In this document: positions 24,892 through 32,649 of the stretch, in pieces
Numbering within the stretch: the first letter of the stretch is position 1
How the letters are laid out: the number at the start of each line of letters is the position of its first letter
NCBI GenBank assembly: GCA_025786725.1
Contig: JAHLTZ010000080.1
Span: forward strand, 1-32,649
Direction of reading: 5' to 3'
Source: Syncephalis fuscata
Lineage: Eukaryota; Zoopagomycota; Zoopagomycetes; Zoopagales; Piptocephalidaceae
DNA: 32,649 nucleotides
Made by a program: the position numbers and the translations under genes
Notes under the pieces: generated by a model
The model's database searches: none
Told to the model about the DNA's origin: nothing
The model's input: the letters and a program-made list of their open reading frames with translations, nothing else

Positions 24892-26320
24892 AAACCAACT
24901 GAGGCTATTGTCCAATTCACAGCTTCATATAATTAAATAAATGGCTAATGTAAACAGATGTATTGGTTATTATGGTTTTTAGTTTATATACAAAGCTTCA
25001 GTTTATTCTTAGATCTATTTCACTGACTAATATATACCATTATTACGTAAATAATTGGACTGGGTCTGATTTTGCCCACTAATTAACTAATTGTATAGTA
25101 AATAAATACACTGTATTTATCATTAACAGCTAACATATTGCAGCTATTATAGATGTTTACAGTTAGCTATAAATGCAACATGCTAGATTGCAAACTATAG
25201 CAAACATCAAGGCTACACTTATACAATAGTGTTGGGTATCAGAGTGCAAATGTTAAAATATAACTGTTATTAACAACAAATTGTTTATTTTGAATACCAA
25301 ATGATAGCTTTTAAAGATAGCTTTAGTATTTAAGGCTGTGTTGATATACTGCCATTGCTTACAGACTGACTAAATATGCATGCAGTTTAGTACAATTGCC
25401 AATTTTATACCCAGTCTTTTTCTAGCATAAATTGTACATTTTGATAACAGTAATATGCGCGCTAGGAACAAATTATAATAACTAATAAAAGAACAAAAAT
25501 CAAATTGAATATAGTATTATTCCTATTTACAGCTTATCTATTTGGTTCAACCAATGTTTTGCTTACCATATATTTATTAGTTTCTGCTAGCGTATATAAT
25601 ACTTTTGGTTTGTTCAGCGACTTTTTAGTTAGTTACTACATGCAAAAATGTATCAATTAGAACAAATCAATTACAGACGTATTTGCTAAATTGTAACATC
25701 TATTACAGCTATTTAATAAATGTGGTCGTAATCAATATGTAGTATAGAATAGCAATAACATTGCTGCTATTCTTATATTCTAAACAACATCTTGTAAGCG
25801 TGATTATTAACACACTATGTTATTATACAGCTCTGTTAGAATTATACGTGAACAGACAAGAATAATGCATATATCGAATTTCATCATTAATTCCTAACAT
25901 CAAACAACTGTTACAAAGATATGGCGAGTAAACATTTGTTGAATATGAACATATGAACAATTACATAATTGATGTTGCTTTTTAGTAATGTATGAAGAAG
26001 AGCTTTTAAGTTCTATTCAATATTAAAAGCATTGCTGGTCTTTAGTTAGATTGTATTTATATTTAATACTATACAAGCTAGTCTTTTTATTATAATTGGG
26101 CTGTGCTAATTAATAACAAAAAATATAGCAGCAACGCAATATTAACTAAATGAAATAACACATTGTGTTTTGAAAGTTCAAATAATGATTAAAAAACACC
26201 AAAGATTAGTATTATAGAATAGCGTCAGTATAAGGTGTTGCTTAATCGGCTAAGTTACAATTTTTTAATTAGACAGTAACAGTATATTAAAAGTAAAAAA
26301 CGAACATCACAGCTAATTAT
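24892..26320. other. AT-rich intergenic spacer
   Basis: Lies between the 3' ends of two convergent genes (cysteine-repeat gene on plus, INTS9 on minus). No coding frame, RNA gene or repeat was seen. It is long for a convergent spacer in this compact window. Confidence 0.5.
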
Positions 26321-28824
26321 CTACAACTCCATTAATAGCTCACTCAACAAATTAGTCATTATTTGTATAGCCGTTTCATTATCTGTAATCACTTGCGACT
26401 GTTGATGACCAATAATTAATCGAATATGAGCATTATTCCATTGAGCGTGTATTATCATATCAGCATTAGATGTACCATCCTGCTCTACGGTTATTTGTTG
26501 CATGCGTAACTAAATATCAGTAAAGTTAGATACAGTCTATACTAGTTAATTAATTTACCTGTTCCATACGCTGTCGTAGAATATCAACTGATAAATTGCC
26601 ATAAAGCGATCTACCAGTAGTGTCTGAGCTAGTATCCACGTTATTTGAATTGTTTTGGCTGTCAAGCTGTGCCAACTGTTGTTGTTCACTATCGGTCAAA
26701 GGCTCAATAAATAGCTCGCCATGTCTCCATGACAGAGTAGCGCCACAATGGGCTGCTTCAACATTTGGTCCAATAGGACGTAGCCATAGTTGTCGCGCCA
26801 CCTATCAGCAGAATATATTGTTTATAATACTGCTAACCAACTGTTTGACTAATACTTACTGATTCTGATAACCATGCCTGCCGACTATTTGGATCTCCTG
26901 ATACTGCATCTCCTTCTGCTCCATAGTCCAAATGGACAATATCACTTGATTTATAAATACGTGTATGTGGGCCTGGCACTTCCCGTGTATAACTATAGAT
27001 GTGCTCTGGCACTAAATAAGTGGCCTTGTCGGGTAGATGGCCCGATAGTGATTGCCGACATTCTTCAGGAGTTAAGCGTAAATCGATAGGACATGTAATG
27101 ATTTCGGCAGTCAGTGAACCAAAAGGCGCCACCGCATCGGCTACATTAATTCTTGGATCTATCACTAAAATTACTATCAAAATTATACTACTAAGTTTGT
27201 TGCATACCCGTAAATAGAATGGCATTTTTTGCATCACGTCCCCACATGGATATCATGTGCACGACTGGTCCAGCACGCAATGAAGGGTCTCCCGTAAATA
27301 CAATACAAGGTTCACGGTATCGTTGCATAAAATTAGCATCAAATCCTTTATGATAGCTTACACGGCCCGATTTGACCAATGTCTCATCAATAAGCGGGTT
27401 CTCTGGTACGTACATCCGATCACGATATGGTGACTGCATCCTATCTATCAATTAGCCGTGTTTATCCATAGATATATCCACGTACCATTCGCCTAAAATA
27501 TCCGAATACTGTCTAGATCGATCACCTATACCAGAAACAACAAATATAGGTGTGAATAGATTGGATCGCTCCAACAGATTCGTCAACATAATCAACAGAT
27601 CATAGTGGACGCCATGTGGATACATAGGCAGTAATAGATTGCCACCACGTCGAATAACCAATGCTATAATCGAATTAGTTTATGGAGTATTGCAGTTATT
27701 GTATACGAACATGCATGATCTTGGAATCGTTCAAGCATAGAAGATACAGGCATTGCCGGATCCCGTCGAACATCGGCAACCAAGGCAACAGATAATGGCG
27801 CGCTAAGCACACTCGATTCAAATGCCATTGGATGTAATCCAGCAGCCATTGAGCTAGAGGATACATAGGCCACCTGTAAGTGCCAATAGTATTGGAATAT
27901 GCATATCAATGGAAGTGCAAACTTACACAGAATGATTCACGGCTAATTCTCCAATTGGCACTGCCTAAACAGTATCCAGAACTATAGGCAACAACCAATA
28001 CATTGCTTACAAGCATCTACACAATATAAATAGATTATAGTAAAACAACAGCAACTTACAACATGTTCATGAAACCGAATCTCTTGTATACGATCTAGAC
28101 TGCGTTCAATGTCATCTTCTGTATAGATAGGTCGATAGGCGCTTGTTGATGTGGAGGCACTAACATGTTTTGCTATAGCTATCAACATATATTAACAAGC
28201 TTTAGCTATCCTACCTTTCGCCTAGTAGTTGTCTGGCATTGACTGGCCCAAATTGCTGCCGCAGCTCGTCCATATACAATCTAAGTTGTATAAGATAGAG
28301 CAATACAAAATAGCTGGTGCTTTTTATCTTACCTTGCAAAAATCACCGTTGGCTCTGTAGCTAGAATTCTGCCTCGAAATCCATGTCGCTCAGTTAGATA
28401 AGGCAGTGCGGCTATCTGCCAGTAATTGGATAGCAGCCAAACATCCACTGCAGATAAATCAAGATCCGACGGCAAGTCAGGCAGCGGAAATTGTACCGAA
28501 GTAAGCTGGTCGATTGCAAACGCAATACGCGTATCTAATGCTGCATCGATTTTGTTTTGAGGAATTGCAATATCTCCTTTTACTGTAGCAATTGCCGATT
28601 CATTGTCATATGGTGGCACTCCTCCGGTTGAATCGTTATTATCAAAACCGCCGACTGAAGTGCATTTCAGCCTATGCACGTCCAAAGCAGCATCGAGTAA
28701 AATGCGTACGTCATCCAGTTCCAATAAAAACCATGGTCGATCCTTACCATAGCAATGCTGTTTCTTAGAATTAGAATACTACAGTTGGTTTAGACCAATA
28801 CAAATGACGACTTACAACACGCAT
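26321..28824 (-). CDS. INTS9: Integrator complex subunit 9
   Basis: Eleven exons join in frame to 666 residues (animal INTS9 is about 660): 28824-28816, 28763-28333, 28280-28215, 28159-28060, 28016-27927, 27873-27711, 27663-27486, 27440-27208, 27158-26860, 26801-26559 and 26509-26321. INTS9 is the inactive metallo-beta-lactamase/beta-CASP partner of the INTS11 endonuclease, which cleaves snRNA and nascent RNAs. Diagnostic stretches: LSAVDVWLLSNYWQIAALPY and GRILATEPTVIFAR, SSGYCLGSANW, YVSSSSMAAG, GGNLLLPMYPHGVHYDLL, EPCIVFTGDPSLRAGPVVH, and ITCPIDLRLTPEECRQSL. The zinc-binding histidine motif of active members is absent. Junctions reproduce spacing of the animal protein. The first exon holds only three codons, and exon 6 uses an unusual GTTCGT donor, chosen because it keeps frame and length. 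Confidence 0.93.
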
Positions 28825-29496
28825 TATAGCAGCAAAGTAACAAAAACAATGAATTTAAACTATTATCGTGTAATGTAAAACTCTAATCAGATTTACTATG
28901 TTTTGATTTGATCATTAAGTTATAGTCCAATGTGAACTGCACGCTCAAATCAGTGCTATTTTAGTTTTACCTATCCATTTATATAGACAATGTAGCTGTA
29001 GACTAGAATTTTAAGGTTTTTCTCTTTTTATCGTACACTATATCTCTGTCAATATAAACACATTGATTATATGTTATAGCCTCTATAAATAGTGTATATT
29101 AGTACACCACTCCCTTCGATCATAAATCAGTATACGGAGCAACTATTATAACGTCCAACAGTATAGCCATACTAACTATACAATGTTCAATAGATACTAT
29201 TTACTGAATATAAACTATAAATAAGCACGAACATAACAATTGGATTACATATAACTAAAATGAAACCATGTGTTTATTACTACAATCTTGCATAGATAAG
29301 TAGGTAACTAAATATATATTTGTTCATAATATAATGGTGTTATTGATTAAAGTAGATAAACTGAGTATTGGATTGAATCTGGTATATGAACGGCTTGAGT
29401 AACAATTGCCAAATGGTCTTAGTTTTTATCAGACGTAAACTATATAGAAACAGCGGTCCAGTCACAATATTAAAGTTAGTATCCTGAAAGACTTGA
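28825..29496. other. Spacer between micro-exon gene and INTS9
   Basis: Lies downstream of the micro-exon gene's stop and upstream of INTS9 on the same strand; it presumably holds a 3' untranslated region and a promoter. The minus-strand sequence just after 29497 is open in another frame for about 55 codons (to about 29345), an alternative 3' coding tail if the terminal phase changed. Confidence 0.45.
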
Positions 29497-31281
29497 TTAT
29501 CTTGAAGCTATAAATACATACAGAGTATTCATATAATTTGCGTATAAGTCAATAAAATACAATACCCCTTACCTCCTATCGATATTGTTATTAAGGACAC
29601 AAAATACATAGCTCATGTTTTAATGTATAGTCGATTAACAAAGAGATCACTCACCATCTAGCAATGCAATTTAGTGAGCACATAAGATACATGGCACATG
29701 TTTAACGTATACTCTAATCAATATACAATGCCACCTACGAACTATCGATAAAGGTTAAGTACACACAATACATAATGTGTAATTAGCGTATAGTTGACTT
29801 ATATAGAATGTCACTTACTATCTAACGGTGTTAATTTATCAAATACATAAAGTGAATAGCGTATATTTAGTGCTTATTCTTTTGATATACAATGCTACTT
29901 ACTCTCTATTTATTAAAGCCATAAAGCACACACAGCGTATAACATATGTTTAGTGAGTAGTTGCTTAATATAAAATGCTGCTTACTGTCTTTTGGTGTTG
30001 AATCATGTACAAATATTGTATAGTATATGGTCAGTAGATAGTTAACTTGTATGCTAGACTACTTACGAGCTATCGATACAATTCATTGAATACACAATAC
30101 ATGACATGTAATTAATATATAATTATTTAATTTATAATGCCACTTACTAACTATTAATAAGTCATTAAACACACGCACAAAATGTATAGCATATGTTTAG
30201 CGCATAGTTGGTTGATGCAAGATTTTTACTTACCATCTATTGATGTTGAATTATTAAGCATATACAGTGTATATCGTGTAATTAGCACACAGCCGGTTAA
30301 TATACAAATGCCACTTACGAGCTATTAATGTTAAACCGTCAAACACGCCAGTTTACAATATGTTTTAACGCATAGTTGATTAATATACAAGTTCACTTAC
30401 GCCCTATCAATATAATTTATTAATAATTCATGATACATAGCATGTAATTAACACATAATTCCTTATTATGTATACCACTTACGAACTATTGATAAAAGTT
30501 ATTAAACATATACAGTACATGGTATGTAAGTAATGTATAACTAATTAATACGTAATTTTACTTACAACCTATTTATATCAAATCATTAGACACGCACAGT
30601 GAGTACGTTTAGTATATAATTATTCAATATGCCAAACCACTTACGCTCTATCAATATAAATTATTAAGCGCAAATCGTGTACAGCATGTATTTAACGTAT
30701 AATTTAATTAGCATACAATGCTACTTACTAGCTGTTAATAAATCATTAAGAGTATAGTGCATAACATACGTTAGCGCATAGCTGCCTAGTATACACTATT
30801 ACTTACAATCTGATAATATTATATTAATTATACGAACAGTGTTTTATTAGCTAAACAACCAATTATTTCCACCGTAATTTACCTCCTATCAATGTAAATT
30901 TAGCATATTAATATCGTCATTGTAATACATTATATATTGCTTAATGGTAAACTTACTTTTATTCAGTGGTACTAATTTACCCATTATTTGGTGGCAATTA
31001 ATCGTCAATTATCACACCAACAATCGTAAGTTTTTAAAACTTACTCTCTGGTTACATGTGTAAGGCATCACGCTGTAAGTATTGGAACAGCAGCCCATAA
31101 TTGCAACTTACTAGCTAGCATTATTATTAATTAGCCATAATGCTAGTAAGTATAGCAGTTTGCACATTTATTATAGTTAAAACATACCATGGCCTAATGG
31201 AGTTGGTTTAGCATCCACCATGGCTGTATTAATCACAAAAGCCACTACAATGGTGCAGACGACGGCAATAGAAGGCTTCAT
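29497..31281 (-). CDS. Micro-exon gene: secreted peptide precursor in 22 exons
   Basis: Exon 1 (31281-31188) starts MKPSIAVVCTIVVAFVINTA, a clean signal peptide, and ends in phase 1. Micro-exons follow: 31114-31112 CTA; 31047-31045 AGA; 30971-30957 (15 bases); 30885-30883 GAG; 30809-30807 ATT; 30731-30729 CTA; 30647-30645 AGC; 30568-30566 GTT; 30485-30483 TTC; 30403-30401 GGC; 30321-30319 CTC; 30236-30234 ATG; 30150-30148 TTA; 30069-30067 CTC; 29988-29986 ACA; 29905-29903 AGA; 29821-29819 ATA; 29741-29739 TTC; 29657-29655 ATG; 29575-29573 GAG. The terminal exon 29507-29497 ends in TAA. Total 177 bases, 58 residues. All 21 introns are 64-83 bases; 15 of 20 micro-exon donors are exactly GTAAGT. 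The predicted mature part is strongly basic, contains AKIPLNKR, DSKR, then FRPHVTHKNIHGASR, so two Lys-Arg sites suit Kex2-type cleavage. Function unknown. The model is read from sequence only; RNA has not been seen. Confidence 0.8.
31026..31044. other. Hairpin covering the donor of micro-exon 2
   Basis: A perfect 19-base inverted repeat (9-base arms, one central base). In the transcript the GTAAGT donor just after the AGA micro-exon can pair with an ACTTAC a few bases downstream, giving a stem of about 7 pairs. Confidence 0.6.
31106..31151. other. Stem-loop enclosing micro-exon 1 and its splice sites
   Basis: 31137-31151 is complementary to 31106-31124 except for a 4-base bulge. In the transcript the intron segment ACTTACTAGCATTAT would pair with the acceptor side and donor side of the CTA micro-exon, leaving the exon itself in the bulge; the loop is 12 bases. 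Confidence 0.6.
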
Positions 31282-32458
31282 GGCGATATTGATTTATAAA
31301 ACAAACAAGTATAATAGACAATAGAGTTTAGTAGTATAAAGTAAGCAATAGGTATTTGGCAGAAAGTAGAGTGTGATAATACTACTACTAGTCGGTTACG
31401 TGTATTGTGTGGCCTATTTAAGTTTATGGTTATTCTAAGATGCCAACATGCCGCATTGTAGGATTATACTAGTGATGCATAATGTGGACCAATAACAACA
31501 CACCCACGTGGGGCTTAAGGCATGCATATACCAATATATCGACAATGTGATAGTATACAGCATAAGTTTGCTTTAATCAGGCCGCGATGAGACAGATAAT
31601 GCGGCAATATCAATAATTCAGTACATGTGTGGTAAGAATGCACCTATTGGTGTGTATTGTGCTGTTGCACGATTCAGCTTTGCGGCGCAAACTGAATCTA
31701 TTGGTTCTACAAAAACGCTGATGCTGCATCGCTATGTCTTTGTTATTCCTTTCGTCAATAATCTCAATATCCTTTATTTCAATGCATTCAAAATATTGCT
31801 TAGCATTAATACGACAACAAATTAACGTATTAAACTTATACTCTTTAAAGCTATTTACTGTCGTGCGCAGACTAGCATGATTTTAACCCATAAGAATATA
31901 CCGATTGATTTACTTATGCATTTAATTTTACATTGCAGCTTGGCTAAGTGGTAAGTAATTTATTGGATTTACAAACGACTTGCATCTAAACATAACATTG
32001 CGCGCATTGTACAGTTGTTGAAATCGGCTGTGCAACAGCGCTACTTGCAATGTAATCCATTATATTATTTTTAATGGTTAAACAATCCATTTTGTCGCTG
32101 ACCCCATTGTATGCTCAGCTATAAAGTAACTTGCATTGGCTAATTACATACAATACAGTATGTAGACACTATGTTACGTGGATCTAGTAGTTTCGGCTAT
32201 ATACTGCTAGTTTTAAACACATAATGATCGCATTGTTGTATTATTAATTTTATTGCACGATATTTCTATTCAAAATCAAATAAAAAGACTAGAATAGATA
32301 ATAAAAGGTAGAACCAAAGAATATCGGGTTGAGCAAACAACTTTCATTGTGTCATGTCTCCAGCAATGGTCATATCGCAGGGCAACAGAACGAAGACAGA
32401 ACTAACATTTTAATGCTAATTGGTTGACTACAGAACACTAAACATTTCTTTTTTTGTT
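31282..32458. other. Spacer with weak plus-strand open frames
   Basis: Divergent spacer between the micro-exon gene and the last gene. Plus-strand frames at 31625-31825 and 31877-31954 are not supported by family motifs. The second begins with an F-box-like IPIDLLMHLILHCSL and is followed by a GTAAGT donor at 31951, with in-frame coding-like codons after a stop, so a decayed or unrecognised small exon is possible. Confidence 0.35.
31414..31422 (-). promoter_or_regulatory. TATA-like box CTTAAATAG
   Basis: About 135 bases upstream of the micro-exon gene's ATG on the same strand, matching the box upstream of the cysteine-repeat gene. Weak evidence in AT-rich DNA. Confidence 0.3.
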
Positions 32459-32649
32459 ATGCAATTGGCACGGAATCTAGAGTTGGCGGCGGCAGCCGTG
32501 GTAGCTTCCATTGCTACTGCAACTTTAATATTCTCTTTCCAGTCGCGTCGTCGTCGTCAATACATTCGCAATATCAAACAGGATGCTAAGCTTTTAAGTG
32601 AGGAGCAAGGTATAAATTTAAACAAATTTGCTTCTGGTGCACGTTCATT
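32459..32649 (+). CDS. N-terminal membrane-anchored protein, partial
   Basis: The ATG at 32459 opens a frame that runs to or near the window edge. It encodes a short basic start, one hydrophobic helix (AAAAVVASIATATLIFSF, about residues 10-27), then a strongly basic RRRRQYIRNIK and a coiled-coil-like KQDAKLLSEEQ. A GTATAA at about 32609 could be a donor. A single N-terminal anchor followed by basic residues suits an outer-mitochondrial or ER protein facing the cytosol; yeast Tcd1/Tcd2 (tRNA ct6A dehydratases) have such a start, but too little is present to name it. Confidence 0.55.
   Translation, partial: MQLARNLELAAAAVVASIATATLIFSFQSRRRRQYIRNIKQDAKLLSEEQGINLNKFASGARS

Larger units (their letters stand above)
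29508..31187 (-). repeat. Degenerate ~82-base tandem array (intron plus micro-exon units)
   Basis: Micro-exon positions recur every 76-86 bases over most of the array. Introns share a degenerate layout on the minus strand: GTAAGTGGCATT-like start, a TTAAC/CTATGCGCTAA-like centre, an ATATGCTAT block, TGTGTTTAAT, and an ATCAATAG-like end. Units therefore look like tandem duplicates of one intron plus one triplet. The splice ends are conserved while the triplets differ. Spacing is shorter at both ends of the array. Confidence 0.8.

Noticed and set aside
24241-24915. 224-residue frame antisense to the cysteine-repeat gene, and a 213-residue frame in another plus frame (24299-24940)
   Set aside because: Both are open only because the 168-base repeat lacks stops in those frames; no signal peptide, motif or splice context, while the chosen frame has a signal peptide and regular cysteines.
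29508-31187. CRISPR-like or simple satellite array
   Set aside because: The recurring part is degenerate and the unit ends are splice signals in a fixed arrangement; the sequence is eukaryotic, and a single coding phase runs through it.

Overview
This is a nuclear eukaryotic window. Genes are compact and interrupted by many short introns (mostly 45-85 bases, GTAAGT-like donors, TAG/CAG acceptors), the genetic code is standard, and the spacers are very AT-rich. The mix of genes (EAF3/MRG15, TRM8, EMC8/9, an SLC35A transporter, and an Integrator subunit INTS9, which Dikarya generally lack) fits an early-diverging fungus best. That placement is inference; another small-intron eukaryote is possible.

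Layout. 1-703: serial short palindromes. 1552-3275: a large nested palindrome with ~780-base arms. 4753-5943 (-): secreted protein of unknown function. 6836-8142 (-): nucleotide-sugar transporter with two single-base frame breaks. 9209-10558 (-) TRM8 and 10734-12084 (+) EAF3 share a 175-base divergent promoter; EAF3 converges on EMC8/9 (12171-13016, -). 14104-16515: a Mutator-like (MULE) DNA transposon with ~205-base inverted ends and one frame break. 17870-19761 and 20088-21389 (+): two tandem multi-pass (7TM-like) proteins, the first with a PA-like luminal domain and a frame break. 22161-22878 (+): the C-terminal phosphoribosyltransferase half of ADE4 without its glutaminase half. 24286-24891 (+): a secreted protein of three near-identical 56-residue six-cysteine repeats. 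26321-28824 (-): INTS9, 11 exons. 29497-31281 (-): the most striking locus, described next. 32459-end (+): start of a membrane-anchored protein.

The exceptional system is at 29497-31281 (-). A signal-peptide exon is followed by twenty micro-exons, nineteen of exactly 3 bases and one of 15, each framed by a consensus acceptor and donor and separated by introns of 64-83 bases, then a terminal exon with the stop. Joined in the phase fixed by exon 1, they give one open frame for a 58-residue basic secreted peptide precursor with two Lys-Arg sites. The two other phases hit stops at once. The exon-plus-intron unit recurs about every 82 bases with related intron sequence but different triplets. Every micro-exon is a multiple of 3, so any skipping pattern keeps the frame. 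This resembles the logic of micro-exon genes of schistosomes, with far smaller exons.

Gene boundaries were built by hand from reading frames, splice signals and family knowledge; no search or RNA evidence was available.
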